From: Gemmiger sp. An120 | GTDB lineage: Bacteria; Bacillota; Clostridia; Oscillospirales; Ruminococcaceae | Reading direction: 5' to 3' | NCBI RefSeq assembly: GCF_002160955.1 | Contig: NZ_NFLN01000002.1 | Coordinates: 268,994-332,993 of the forward strand | DNA: 64,000 nt | Shown: positions 7,399 through 16,316 of the stretch, in pieces | How positions within the stretch are numbered: the first letter of the stretch is position 1 | Layout: each line of letters opens with the position of its first letter | Translations under genes and position numbers: made by a program | The notes under the pieces: model-generated | The model's input: the letters and a program-made list of their open reading frames with translations, nothing else | Told to the model about the DNA's origin: nothing | The model's database searches: none

Positions 7399-8766
7399 TT
7401 ATCCGCGATAGAGATAGCGGCCAGCCGCGGCTGCTTTTCTGCGGCGGCGCCGTCGAATACTGCGCCGCAGACGCAAAATGGCAACGGCAGCAACAAGTGC
7501 AACGGCCAGCAGTACAGCGACAGCCAGCAAAACAATCTGCCCGGTACTATGGGTACCCGTGAAGTGCAGCCACCAATTGCGGGAAAGCGTATCGCGCACC
7601 TCCAGTGGTACGGTGCCAACCAGATCGCCGTTTATGTATAAGGCCGCTTCGCCCACTGTCTGGCCGGCTTCCAGCGGAGTTTCCAGCTGTTCCGGCAGGG
7701 TAAGTTTCCATTCTGTCGGCTGCTCCTTATCCAACAAGGCGGTGACGGTTTGGGCGGGCCAAACCGCAACCATATCCGCCTCACTGTTCCAAAGTACCGG
7801 AACCTCAGCCAGAGGCCCGGTCTCTTCCGGTGCCTGGCCGGTCGCAAAACGTTCCAGCGCCCAATCCAGAATTGCCACCGTGTCCCGGGTTGCGCAGGTG
7901 ACGCCATCGTCCAGCTCCCGGCGCGCACCCATTACCACAAGAATCCAGCTGTCCTCCCCTTGGCGGGAAAGGCTGGCAAAACAGCGGCCTGCCTGGTTGG
8001 TAAAGCCGCTTTTCCCCGCCACAATATAGCTGCGGTACACGGTGCTGTCCTCTACCAGCATGCTGTTGGTATTCCGTACCCGGTATGCCATACCGGCCGG
8101 CGTTTCTTCATCGGTGTAGGTCTTGGGCTCGGTGTGCATATTGGAAAGGGGCATCCACCATTCAGCTGTTCCCATCACATCCAAAAGCGTCTGGTTCCGG
8201 GATACCGCCTGTAGGATCAGCGCCATGTCCCGGGCGGTGGACCAGTTTCCGTCCTCTATATCCGCCAGCCCATGTGCACAGGAAAATTGGGTATCTTCAC
8301 ATCCCAACGCTGCCGCATATTCGGTCATCTGTACAGCAAATGCATCCAAATCGCCGCCGCTGAGGTAATCGCCGATCACCGAAGCCGCGTCATTGCCGCT
8401 GGGCAGCATCATACCGTACAGCAAATTGCGCAGGGTAATCTGTTCCCCGATCTTCAGGTCGGCATCAGAGCCGTTTTCCGATTGAATAAAATCAAATTCT
8501 GCCTGCAGATGCTCCGGAATGGTTACCACCGTATCCAGGTCTTCGCCGCTCTCCAGCAGCAGAAGCGCGGTGACCATCTTTGTCAGACTGGCAGGACTGC
8601 GCCGCTGTGACCCATTTACATCCAGCACAACGGTGCCCGTGTTTACATGGAAAAGGTACACCGCCTGGGAGTCCACCGAAAACGGAAGTTCCCAGACAGC
8701 ATATCCCGCCGGTACCAAACACAGCGCCAGAACAATTGCAGCCAAACAAGCCAAAACTCGCTTCAT
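7399..8766 (-). CDS. D-alanyl-D-alanine carboxypeptidase (penicillin-binding protein, S11 family)
   Basis: 455-residue exported serine peptidase that trims the terminal D-Ala from peptidoglycan pentapeptide. An N-terminal signal segment (residues 1-23) precedes the catalytic domain with SLTK (S60-K63), SGN (123-125) and KSG (252-254). A C-terminal membrane helix follows, then a strongly Arg-rich tail, so it is anchored at both periplasm-side domain and membrane. The start at 8766 is preceded by GGGAGAG. The closest functional group is DacA/DacF; which one cannot be told from sequence alone. Confidence 0.93.
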   Translation of the reverse strand: MKRVLACLAAIVLALCLVPAGYAVWELPFSVDSQAVYLFHVNTGTVVLDVNGSQRRSPASLTKMVTALLLLESGEDLDTVVTIPEHLQAEFDFIQSENGSDADLKIGEQITLRNLLYGMMLPSGNDAASVIGDYLSGGDLDAFAVQMTEYAAALGCEDTQFSCAHGLADIEDGNWSTARDMALILQAVSRNQTLLDVMGTAEWWMPLSNMHTEPKTYTDEETPAGMAYRVRNTNSMLVEDSTVYRSYIVAGKSGFTNQAGRCFASLSRQGEDSWILVVMGARRELDDGVTCATRDTVAILDWALERFATGQAPEETGPLAEVPVLWNSEADMVAVWPAQTVTALLDKEQPTEWKLTLPEQLETPLEAGQTVGEAALYINGDLVGTVPLEVRDTLSRNWWLHFTGTHSTGQIVLLAVAVLLAVALVAAVAILRLRRSIRRRRRRKAAAAGRYLYRG

Positions 8767-8903
8767 GATACTCTCCCTGCCAGATAGTTGCCAGCCATGC
8801 AGGCCGGCCGTGTTTTCAGTATACCAGATGAAAGCGTGCAAAACCAGCGGATATTTGCCCCCTGCCGCCGGATTCTTTTTCCAGAGCAGGCCTTCGACAG
8901 GCT

Positions 8904-8932
8904 TTGACATTGCCCCCATTTGGTGATACAAT
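8904..8932 (+). promoter_or_regulatory. Strong sigma-A promoter of the SCP2-ADH-ALDH operon
   Basis: Perfect -35 TTGACA (8904-8909), 17-base spacer, -10 TACAAT (8927-8932), 53 bases before the first ATG. Confidence 0.8.
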
Positions 8933-8985
8933 AGTGTGCATTCTATTTAATTTGAAATTAAAACCATTTTCAGAGGAGGTGCGTC

Positions 8986-9492
8986 ATGCCGATGAAGAAA
9001 GAGCGTTTGTACCGTGCAAAACTGCGTTTTCAGCGCGCGGTTTGTTCGCTGGTGCTGACCTGCCTGTCCCGGGCTTTGCGGGGGCTGGAACGGTGTGACA
9101 GCCGTGTGCGCGGTGAGATGGCACAATGGCCGGAAGGGTTTTGTATCAGTATGGAGTTGCCGGGAGGCCCTGCCCTGCGGCTTCGCCACACCAAAAGCAA
9201 AGGGCTTGTTCCGGCTGGCGGCCCGGTACATCCGGACGTGGCAATTCGCTTTAAGAGTGTACAGGATGCGTTTTACCTGTGCACCGGACGCTTGGGTGTT
9301 GCGGGGGCTTACGCACAGCATCGCTTTGTTTTACGCGGGAATGTAAGCAGTGTTATGGGATTTGTGCGTTGTGTGGATATTGCGGAGGGCTATCTGTTTC
9401 CTCGCTTCTGGGCGCGCCGTATTTTAAAAGAGGTTCCCTTCCATGAAGTCCCGGCTGTCCGGGTATATCTGGCCGTTCTGCTGGGCAAATAA
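8986..9492 (+). CDS. SCP2-like (sterol carrier) domain protein, putative
   Basis: 168-residue soluble protein. The C-terminal two thirds has the pattern of an SCP2 lipid-binding domain: VAIRFKSVQDAF, then FVLRGNVSSVMGFVRCV. The N-terminal 30 residues are basic and hydrophobic and could contact the membrane. AGAGGAGGT lies just before the ATG at 8986. It is the first gene of an operon with an iron alcohol dehydrogenase (19 bases downstream) and an aldehyde dehydrogenase, so a role in delivering a lipid-like substrate is a reasonable inference. The domain call is from pattern only. Confidence 0.6.
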   Translation: MPMKKERLYRAKLRFQRAVCSLVLTCLSRALRGLERCDSRVRGEMAQWPEGFCISMELPGGPALRLRHTKSKGLVPAGGPVHPDVAIRFKSVQDAFYLCTGRLGVAGAYAQHRFVLRGNVSSVMGFVRCVDIAEGYLFPRFWARRILKEVPFHEVPAVRVYLAVLLGK

Positions 9493-9511
9493 AGAAAGGA
9501 GCGGAAGGAAA

Positions 9512-10696
9512 ATGCCGGAATATTTTGAATTCAAGCTGCCCGCCAAAATTCTGAGCGGTGCTGGCGCTTTGGAGCACATTGCACATGAACTGGAAGGCTT
9601 GGGCGCCCATGCGCCTATGCTGATGAGCGATGCAGGCCTTGTGCGCTTCGGCGTTGCCGGGCAGGTCAAGGCAGCTATGGAGGGCAGCGGCTGCCACCCC
9701 GCTGCCGAATTCTACGATGTGCCCGCTGACTCCTCTATTCAGGTAGTGAACCAGGCAGCAGATCTGTTCCGCCGCAGCGGATGCGACAGTCTGGTGGCCG
9801 TGGGTGGAGGAAGCGTGCTGGATACGGCCAAAGGGGTAGGCATGGTCCTGGCTCAGGGAACCGAGGATCTGCGGCAGAACATGGGCTGCGAAGCGCTGCC
9901 CCGCGGGCAGCATATCCCCTATGTGGCAATACCGACCACTGCCGGCACCGGCAGTGAAGCCACGTTGGTAGCTGTAATTGCCGACCCGGACCGGCAGGTA
10001 AAGATGGAGTTCATCAGCTACCATCTGTTGCCGGATGTAGCGGTGCTTGACCCGCGGATGACCCGAACTCTGCCTCCGCGGGTAACGGCCGCAACCGGGA
10101 TGGATACTCTCTGTCATGCGGTAGAGGCGGCCAGCTGCCTGCAGCGCAATCCCATCAGCGATGCCTTTGCTGAAAAGGCCATTGGGCTGGTTATGGCGCA
10201 CCTGACCGACGCCGTGGACGATGGAGACAATCTGGCAGCCCGTCAGGGCATGGCCAATGCCAGCCTGCTGGCGGGGGCGGCGTTCTCTAACAGCATGGTA
10301 GGTCTTGTTCATGCCATTGGGCACGCGCTGGGCGGTGTATGCCGGGTACCGCACGGAGAAGCGATGAATATTCTGCTTCCGGCGGTTATGCGGTACAATC
10401 TTCCCAAATGCGCCGAGCGATATGGTGAGCTGCTGCTGCCGCTGGCCGGTCCTGAAATCTATGCGGCAACCCCCGCGCCGGAGCGGCCTATGGCCGCTAT
10501 TCAGGCCATTGAAGGTTTGCGCGGCCGTCTGGCTCAGACCTGCAAGCTTCCGGCCCGGCTGCGGGATACCGGCAAAGTACAGGAAAGCGATTTTGATGCC
10601 GTGATTGCCCGCGCCCTGAACGATGGCGCTATCATCGTAAATCCCCGTGAAGCCGGCGCCAATGATATCCGCGCGCTGCTGCAGGAGGTATGGTAA
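9512..10696 (+). CDS. Iron-containing alcohol dehydrogenase
   Basis: 394-residue group III (Fe-ADH) enzyme that interconverts alcohols and aldehydes with NAD(P). The dinucleotide site is seen in VAVGGGSVLDTAKG and the TTAGTGSE motif. Metal ligands are in the MDTLCHAVEA, LVHAIGHALGG and PHGEAM motifs, in the expected order. The ATG at 9512 is preceded by AAGGAG; an in-frame ATG at 9443 inside the previous gene lacks a comparable site. The stop overlaps the aldehyde dehydrogenase start by one base. The natural substrate is not evident. Confidence 0.93.
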   Translation: MPEYFEFKLPAKILSGAGALEHIAHELEGLGAHAPMLMSDAGLVRFGVAGQVKAAMEGSGCHPAAEFYDVPADSSIQVVNQAADLFRRSGCDSLVAVGGGSVLDTAKGVGMVLAQGTEDLRQNMGCEALPRGQHIPYVAIPTTAGTGSEATLVAVIADPDRQVKMEFISYHLLPDVAVLDPRMTRTLPPRVTAATGMDTLCHAVEAASCLQRNPISDAFAEKAIGLVMAHLTDAVDDGDNLAARQGMANASLLAGAAFSNSMVGLVHAIGHALGGVCRVPHGEAMNILLPAVMRYNLPKCAERYGELLLPLAGPEIYAATPAPERPMAAIQAIEGLRGRLAQTCKLPARLRDTGKVQESDFDAVIARALNDGAIIVNPREAGANDIRALLQEVW

Positions 10697-12078
10697 TGAG
10701 TATTGAGACTATTGTGCAGGCACAAAGAGAATATTTTGCCACCGGCGCCACATTGCCGGTCACCCTTCGCAAGGAGGCGCTGATTCGCCTGCAGGCAGAA
10801 ATCCGCCGCCGCGAGGATATTCTATGCGAAGCTATGCGCCAGGATCTGAACAAAAGCCATTACGAAAGCTATATGTGCGAGATCGGTCTGGTATTGGATG
10901 AACTGGGCCACACGATCCGTAAAATGGAAAAGTGGGCACGTCCCAAACGGGCGGCCACTCCCCTGGCGCAGTTCTCTGCCCGCAGCTATATGATGAAAGA
11001 ACCCTACGGCCTTACTCTGGTCATGGCGCCCTGGAATTACCCCTTCCTGCTGAGCATGGATCCGGTCATTGGCGCAATAGCAGCGGGCAACTGCGTAGTT
11101 CTGAAGCCCAGCGCTTACGCCCCGGCCACCAGCCGCGCCATGGCGGAACTAATTGCCGCTGTCTTTGATCCCCGTTGGGTGGCGGTCGTAGAGGGCGGCC
11201 GGAAAGAGAACTCCGCGCTGTTGGATCAGAAATTTGACTATATCTTCTTTACCGGTGGCGTTACGGTTGGCAAACTGGTAATGGAAAAGGCCAGCCAGCA
11301 CCTGACCCCGGTCACGCTGGAGTTGGGCGGCAAAAGCCCGGTCATTGTGGACGAGACAGCGGATATTCCCCTTACCGCCCGGCGGCTGGCTTTCGGCAAG
11401 GTGCTGAACGCAGGTCAGACCTGTGTGGCACCGGATTATCTGTTGGTGCAGCGCAGTGTAAAAGACAAGCTGGTAGAAGAACTGAAAAAGCAGTTTGTAA
11501 AGATGCTGGGGGAAGACCCTCTGCATAACCCGGATTTCGTCCGCATCATCAACCGCAAGCATTTTGAGCGTCTGCAAGGCCTGCTGGCAGATGAAACACT
11601 GCTGTACGGCGGACAGACCCGGGCGGACGAAGTATCCGGCTGGGTTGCCCCTACGCTGGTGGACGCTTGTGATCCGGAACACTGCAAACCCATGCAGGAA
11701 GAGATCTTTGGGCCGATTCTGCCGGTAATCCCCTACGATACGCTGGAGGAAGCCATTGCGTTTGTCAATGCCCGGCCTAAACCCCTGGCCCTCTATCTGT
11801 TTACCAAAAGCAAGCATTCCCGTGAACAGGTGCTGCGTCGCTGCAGTTATGGCGGCGGCTGCGTGAACGATACCATCATTCATCTGGCCACCCACGAAAT
11901 GCCTTTTGGCGGTGTGGGCAACAGCGGTATGGGCGGCTACCATGGCAAATTCAGCTTTGACACCTTCAGCCACACCAAGAGCATTGTGGACAAGGCCTGC
12001 TGGATCGACCTGCCCCTGCGGTATTTCCCTTATACCAGCAAGTTGTATGACAAAATGGTCCACCTTTTCCTGCGGTAA
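10696..12078 (+). CDS. Aldehyde dehydrogenase (class 3 / fatty aldehyde type)
   Basis: 460-residue NAD(P)-dependent enzyme oxidising aldehydes to acids. The catalytic residues are E209 in LELGGK and C243 in GQTC, and the cofactor site region is APWNYPF. The length and the missing N-terminal extension match the ALDH3/YwdH group. I prefer the ATG at 10696, which is 7 bases after AGGAGG and forms TAATG with the preceding stop; the ATG at 10690 is too close to the ribosome site. With the alcohol dehydrogenase it would form an alcohol-aldehyde-acid pathway. Confidence 0.92.
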   Translation: MSIETIVQAQREYFATGATLPVTLRKEALIRLQAEIRRREDILCEAMRQDLNKSHYESYMCEIGLVLDELGHTIRKMEKWARPKRAATPLAQFSARSYMMKEPYGLTLVMAPWNYPFLLSMDPVIGAIAAGNCVVLKPSAYAPATSRAMAELIAAVFDPRWVAVVEGGRKENSALLDQKFDYIFFTGGVTVGKLVMEKASQHLTPVTLELGGKSPVIVDETADIPLTARRLAFGKVLNAGQTCVAPDYLLVQRSVKDKLVEELKKQFVKMLGEDPLHNPDFVRIINRKHFERLQGLLADETLLYGGQTRADEVSGWVAPTLVDACDPEHCKPMQEEIFGPILPVIPYDTLEEAIAFVNARPKPLALYLFTKSKHSREQVLRRCSYGGGCVNDTIIHLATHEMPFGGVGNSGMGGYHGKFSFDTFSHTKSIVDKACWIDLPLRYFPYTSKLYDKMVHLFLR

Positions 12079-12101
12079 ACGACAATTTGTCTGCTAGGCT
12101 G

Positions 12102-12142
12102 AGCCCGACGGTACATTTCGCTTATGAAATGGCCGTCGGGCT
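12102..12142 (+). terminator. Terminator after the aldehyde dehydrogenase
   Basis: Stem AGCCCGACGG / CCGTCGGGCT with an inner ATTTC / GAAAT hairpin in the loop, followed by a T-rich run. Confidence 0.85.
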
Positions 12143-12162
12143 TTTCTTTTTCCGCAAACCTA

Positions 12163-12213
12163 TTGACAACTGTGTATACCGTGTATATACTGTATATAGC
12201 AGATATGTACAGT
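12163..12213 (+). promoter_or_regulatory. Promoter and likely autoregulatory operator of the GntR-ABC operon
   Basis: -35 TTGACA (12163-12168), 17-base spacer, -10 TATACT (12186-12191). Three TGTATA hexamers start at 12173, 12182 and 12191, a strict 9-base period. An outer inverted repeat ACTGTGTATA / TATGTACAGT runs to 12213. Overlap of the repeats with the -10 fits repression by the GntR-type protein encoded directly downstream. Confidence 0.7.
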
Positions 12214-12242
12214 CTGCAATTTATAGGAAAAGAGGGCGCCTG

Positions 12243-12617
12243 ATGGAGATCTACATCAGCAACACCGGCAGCCTGCCGATTTATGCCCAGATCACCGGCC
12301 AAATCAAGGAGAAAATTTTGAACGGAGAGCTGGCATCCGGCCAGGCGTTGCCCAGTATCCGGCTTCTGGCCAAAGAATTGCGCATCAGCGTAATTACCAC
12401 CAAGCGGGCATACGAAGAACTGGAAGCGGAAGGATTTGTGTATACCGTGCCGGGAAAAGGCGTATTTGTGAATGCGCCCAACCCGGAACTGCACCGGGAG
12501 GAAACCCTTCGTCGGGTTGAGGAATTGCTTCAGCAAGCGCTGGATACCGCGCGGACGGGCGGCGTTTCTGTGGACGAGGTGCGGGCTACATTGGCTTTGT
12601 TGACAGAAGGAGAATGA
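12243..12617 (+). CDS. GntR family regulator, YtrA subfamily
   Basis: 124-residue repressor with an N-terminal winged helix (residues 10-75: SLPIYAQI, then LPSIRLLAKELRIS and TTKRAYEELEAEGFVYT) and only a short C-terminal helical region. That size and layout define the YtrA subfamily, which usually controls an adjacent ABC transporter. The ATG at 12243 follows a GAGGG site. The ABC genes follow after 6 bases. Repeats over its own promoter suggest autoregulation; the inducer is unknown, with cell-wall-active antibiotics the known inducer for B. subtilis YtrA. Confidence 0.92.
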   Translation: MEIYISNTGSLPIYAQITGQIKEKILNGELASGQALPSIRLLAKELRISVITTKRAYEELEAEGFVYTVPGKGVFVNAPNPELHREETLRRVEELLQQALDTARTGGVSVDEVRATLALLTEGE

Positions 12618-12623
12618 CGTAGT

Positions 12624-13484
12624 ATGGAAAACGCCATTGAGGTGCGTGGTCTCTGCAAGACCTTTGCCAAGAAGGATTTCTCTTTGCAGAATCTGGATCT
12701 AACGGTACCAAAAGGCAGCATCGTGGGATTGATTGGCGAAAATGGCGCCGGTAAAACCACCACTTTGAAATGCATTTTGGGAATTCTGCGTCGGGATGCG
12801 GGGGAAATTCAGTTGCTGGGCGGCGAGCCCGGGCCGGCAACCGTATCGCAGGTAGGCGTTGTATTTGAGGACGCCTACTTCCCTGCCACGCTTACCACCC
12901 GGCAGATCGAGCGGATTTTGCGCGGAATGTACAAGCAGGACTGGGATTCTTCACGATTTGAAGGCCTGTGCCGTCGTTTTCAGCTGACAGAAGGAAAAAT
13001 GGTCAAGGATTTCAGCCGTGGAATGCGGATGAAGCTGAGTCTGGCTACCGCGCTGGCGCACCATCCCCGGCTGCTGATTCTGGACGAAGCTACCAGCGGT
13101 CTGGATCCGGTAGTGCGCGGTGAGATTCTGGATATGTTTTTGGATTTCATTCAGGACGAGGACCACAGCATCCTGCTGAGCAGCCATATCACCAGTGACC
13201 TGGAAAAGGTTGCCGACAGTGTGGCCTATATCCACGAAGGCCAACTTCTGTTCCAAAAGGATAAAGACGAGCTGATGGAAAGCTACGCACTTATTCAGTG
13301 CAGTGCGCAGGACCTGGCCCGGCTTCCTGCGGAATGGATTGTGCACAGCCGCGAGCACGCATTTGGCCGGGAAACGCTGGTGCGCAATCCGGAACAGGTA
13401 CGTCAGCAGCTGCCGAACGCCGTGTTCGGCAAGGCAGATATTGATACCATCATGCAGTTTTTTACCGGGAGGGACGCAAAATGA
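12624..13484 (+). CDS. ABC transporter ATP-binding protein (YtrB-like)
   Basis: 286-residue ATPase subunit. Walker A GENGAGKTT is at residues 38-46, the signature is FSRGMRMKLSL, Walker B is LLILDEATSGLDP, and the switch His is in LSSHITSD. An extra C-terminal domain of about 70 residues follows the ATPase core, as in other ABC-2 exporter subunits. AGAAGGAGA precedes the ATG at 12624. The stop overlaps the permease start in an ATGA. Confidence 0.92.
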   Translation: MENAIEVRGLCKTFAKKDFSLQNLDLTVPKGSIVGLIGENGAGKTTTLKCILGILRRDAGEIQLLGGEPGPATVSQVGVVFEDAYFPATLTTRQIERILRGMYKQDWDSSRFEGLCRRFQLTEGKMVKDFSRGMRMKLSLATALAHHPRLLILDEATSGLDPVVRGEILDMFLDFIQDEDHSILLSSHITSDLEKVADSVAYIHEGQLLFQKDKDELMESYALIQCSAQDLARLPAEWIVHSREHAFGRETLVRNPEQVRQQLPNAVFGKADIDTIMQFFTGRDAK

Positions 13485-14134
13485 AAGGTCTGTTTCTGAA
13501 AGACTGGTATGGTCTGCTGGGAATGTACAAAAAGAATCTGCTGTTGGTACTGGTGCTGTATGCAGCGCTGAGCATGATTCTCAACATGCCATTTTTCCTG
13601 TTTATGACCCCGTGGCTGCTGGGCTTCTATACGTTGAGCAGCTTCTCCCTGGACGAAAGCTGCCGCTGGAACCTTTATGCCCGTACCTTACCGGTGTCAT
13701 CCCGGCAGATTGTGGGCGGCAAATTTTTGCTGGCTATTTCCTGGATTCTGCCCGGCACCATCTATGCCGGCGTTGTGGGGGCGGCGGTCTGCCTGCTTCA
13801 TCCCGGTGAGACTCTGGCGTCAGATATGGCGGTTTCCTCTGTGGTCGTTGGAGTGATCGCCATTGACATGATTTCCATCTTGCTGGCCATGACCTTTCGT
13901 GCCGGTGTGGAAAAGGCTAGAAGCCTGTTCTTCCTGATCTTCATCGGATTCTTCCTTATCATCTTCCTGGGCGGGCAAATTGGTATGCTGGATGATGCCG
14001 GATTTGTGGCTGTGCTTGCCTCCATTGCCGCCTTTCCCCTGCTCTGGGCACTGGGCGCACTGGCAGTTGCCATCCTGATCCCTGTAATCTGCTTTTCCCT
14101 GAGCTGCCGCATCTACGCAAATAAAGAATTCTGA
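13481..14134 (+). CDS. ABC-2 type permease (ABC2_membrane_5-like)
   Basis: 217-residue membrane protein with about six hydrophobic helices. It begins MKGLFLKDWYGLLG and carries the LPVSSRQIVGGKF segment typical of small ABC-2 permeases controlled by YtrA-like regulators. It overlaps the ATPase gene by 4 bases. Together with the upstream ATPase it forms a two-component exporter; the substrate is not evident. Confidence 0.85.
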   Translation: MKGLFLKDWYGLLGMYKKNLLLVLVLYAALSMILNMPFFLFMTPWLLGFYTLSSFSLDESCRWNLYARTLPVSSRQIVGGKFLLAISWILPGTIYAGVVGAAVCLLHPGETLASDMAVSSVVVGVIAIDMISILLAMTFRAGVEKARSLFFLIFIGFFLIIFLGGQIGMLDDAGFVAVLASIAAFPLLWALGALAVAILIPVICFSLSCRIYANKEF

Positions 14135-14221
14135 CTGTCTCAGCCGGCGAGCGCCAATCGGATGGACAAGCCTTCTCCACAGCCCTTACAAATGGAAATT
14201 CTGAACTTTTTGTAAAGTCCC

Positions 14222-14250
14222 TTGCCATTTCTCTAAAAATGTTGTATAGT
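14222..14250 (+). promoter_or_regulatory. sigma-A promoter of htpG
   Basis: -35 TTGCCA (14222-14227), 17-base spacer, -10 TATAGT (14245-14250). The expected transcription start falls inside the CIRCE operator immediately downstream. Confidence 0.75.
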
Positions 14251-14253
14251 AGA

Positions 14254-14280
14254 TTAGCACTCAAATATATCGAGTGCTAA
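14254..14280. promoter_or_regulatory. CIRCE operator (HrcA binding site)
   Basis: TTAGCACTC, 9 bases, GAGTGCTAA: an exact match to the 9-N9-9 CIRCE consensus. It starts 3 bases after the -10 box and ends 46 bases before the htpG ATG, so HrcA binding would block initiation until heat or misfolding stress. Confidence 0.96.
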
Positions 14281-14326
14281 TCTATTTTTGTTCCAAAGAA
14301 TTTCAAATAAAAGGGGCGTATTTCAG

Positions 14327-16228
14327 ATGGCTATGAAGCAATTCAAGGCGGAAAGCAAAAAGCTGCTGGACCTGATGATCAACAGCATCTACACCAACAA
14401 GGATATCTTCCTGCGGGAGCTGATCAGCAACGCCAGCGATGCAATCGACAAGCTGTATTTCCGCAGCCTGACCGACAACAGCGTTAAACTGACGAAAGAC
14501 GATTTTCAGATCCTGTTGACGGTAAACAAGGCGGATCGCACCCTGACCATCACCGATAACGGCATCGGTATGACCAAGGAAGAACTGGAAAAGAATCTGG
14601 GCACTATCGCCCGCAGCGGCAGCCTGGATTTCAAGGCGGAAAACCATGCCGAGGACATTGATATCATCGGTCAGTTTGGCGTGGGCTTCTACTCGGCCTT
14701 TATGGTTGCCAGCCGTGTAACCGTAATCAGCAAAGCGTTTGGCAGTGACGAGGCCTGGATGTGGGAGAGCAAGGGCGCTGAGGGCTATACCCTGACCCAG
14801 ACGGAAAAGGCGGAAGCCGGTACCCAGATTATCCTGGTCATCAAAGAGAATACCGAACAGGATCAATACGACCAGTACCTGGATGAGTATACCCTGGTGG
14901 ACATCGTCAAGAAATACAGCGATTATGTGCGTTACCCGATCCGGATGTACCGGGAAAAGACCCGCGCCAAGGAGAAGCCCGCTGATGCCGGTGACGACTA
15001 CAAGCCTGAGTACGAGACCTACACCGAGCTGGAAACCCTGAACAGTATGGTTCCTCTGTGGCGGCGCAACAAGAGCGAAGTAACCGAGGAAGAGTACAAC
15101 CGCTTCTATAAAGAAAAGTTCTTCGACTACACCGACCCGGCCCGCGTAATCACCAGCCGTACCGAGGGTACCGCCACCTACAATGCCCTGCTGTTTATCC
15201 CGGGGCGCGCTCCCTTTGACTACTACACCCGCGAATACGAAAAGGGCCTGCAGCTGTACGCCTCCGGTGTGCTGATCATGGATAAGTGCCCGGATCTGCT
15301 GCCTGATCATTTCAGCTTTGTAAAGGGCATTGTGGACAGCCAGGATCTGAGCCTGAATATCAGCCGTGAGATGCTGCAGAAGGACAGCCAGCTGAAGCTG
15401 ATCCGCAACAGCCTGGAGAAGAAGATCAAGAACGAGCTGAATGCGTTCAAGAACAACGACCGCGAAAAATACGAGGAATTCTTCAAGAACTTTGGCCGTC
15501 AGCTGAAGTTCGGCTGCTACGCAGATTACGGAATGCACAGTGAACTGCTGAAGGATCTGCTGCTCTTCTTCAGTGCCAAGCAGCAGAAGATGGTAACGCT
15601 GGACGAGTATGTGGAAGCGATGCCGGAAGACCAGAAGTGCATTTATTTCGCTGCCGGTGAAAGCGCGGATCGTCTGGCCAAGCTGCCTGCTGCCGAGCTG
15701 GTACTGGAAAAGGGCTATGATCTGCTGCTGCTGACCGAGGATGTGGATGAATTCTGCCTGCAGGTACTGCGCAACTACAAGGAGAAGGAATTCAAGAACG
15801 TAAACAGCGGTGACCTGGGTCTGGAGAGCGAAGAAGAAAAGAAGGCCGCCGAGGAAGCCAGCGCCGAGAGCAAAGAGTTGTTTGAGGCCATGCAGAAGGC
15901 TCTGGGCGACAAGGTAAAGGCCGTTAAGGTAAGCACCCGTCTGAAGAACCATCCTGTCTGCCTGTCCAGCGAAGGCCCGCTGTCTATCGAAATGGAAAAG
16001 GTACTGCGTCAGCAGCCGGGCGCGGAAGGTGTCAAGAGTGACAAAGTGCTGGAACTCAACGCACAGCATCCTGTATTCGCCGTATTGAAAGCGGCACAGG
16101 AATCCGGCGATACGGAAAAACTGGAGAAGTACACCAAGCTTCTGTTTGATCAGGCTTTGCTGATTGAGGGCCTGCCCATTGAAGATCCTGTGGCATATGC
16201 ACAGGCTGTGTGCGAGCTGATGAAGTAA
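14327..16228 (+). CDS. htpG: Molecular chaperone HtpG (Hsp90)
   Basis: 633-residue cytosolic Hsp90. The GHKL ATPase domain is N-terminal, with NASDAIDK (the metal/nucleotide Asn), DNGIGMT and [11 protein letters not shown] in order. The middle domain contains the LNISREML segment and the C-terminal dimerisation domain is complete. The ATG at 14327 is preceded by AAGGGG. It is a single-gene transcription unit with a promoter, a CIRCE operator and a perfect terminator, so heat induction through HrcA is expected. Confidence 0.97.
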   Translation: MAMKQFKAESKKLLDLMINSIYTNKDIFLRELISNASDAIDKLYFRSLTDNSVKLTKDDFQILLTVNKADRTLTITDNGIGMTKEELEKNLGTIARSGSLDFKAENHAEDIDIIGQFGVGFYSAFMVASRVTVISKAFGSDEAWMWESKGAEGYTLTQTEKAEAGTQIILVIKENTEQDQYDQYLDEYTLVDIVKKYSDYVRYPIRMYREKTRAKEKPADAGDDYKPEYETYTELETLNSMVPLWRRNKSEVTEEEYNRFYKEKFFDYTDPARVITSRTEGTATYNALLFIPGRAPFDYYTREYEKGLQLYASGVLIMDKCPDLLPDHFSFVKGIVDSQDLSLNISREMLQKDSQLKLIRNSLEKKIKNELNAFKNNDREKYEEFFKNFGRQLKFGCYADYGMHSELLKDLLLFFSAKQQKMVTLDEYVEAMPEDQKCIYFAAGESADRLAKLPAAELVLEKGYDLLLLTEDVDEFCLQVLRNYKEKEFKNVNSGDLGLESEEEKKAAEEASAESKELFEAMQKALGDKVKAVKVSTRLKNHPVCLSSEGPLSIEMEKVLRQQPGAEGVKSDKVLELNAQHPVFAVLKAAQESGDTEKLEKYTKLLFDQALLIEGLPIEDPVAYAQAVCELMK

Positions 16229-16266
16229 TTTACTCCGCCAATCCCAGCTTGGACTGCAACAATTAT

Positions 16267-16306
16267 AAAGGGAAGCCCTGTGGCATATGCCACAGGGCTT
16301 CCCTTT
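16267..16306. terminator. Bidirectional terminator
   Basis: A perfect 40-base palindrome (AAAGGGAAGCCCTGTGGCAT and its complement) ending in T-rich sequence on the plus strand and A/T-rich on the other. It lies between the converging htpG and pyrimidine-nucleoside phosphorylase genes. Confidence 0.9.
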
Positions 16307-16316
16307 TTCAGTCATC

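Noticed and set aside
8815..8840. Promoter for the carboxypeptidase gene with extended -10 TGGTATACT on the minus strand
   Set aside because: No -35 at suitable distance; possible but too weak to list.
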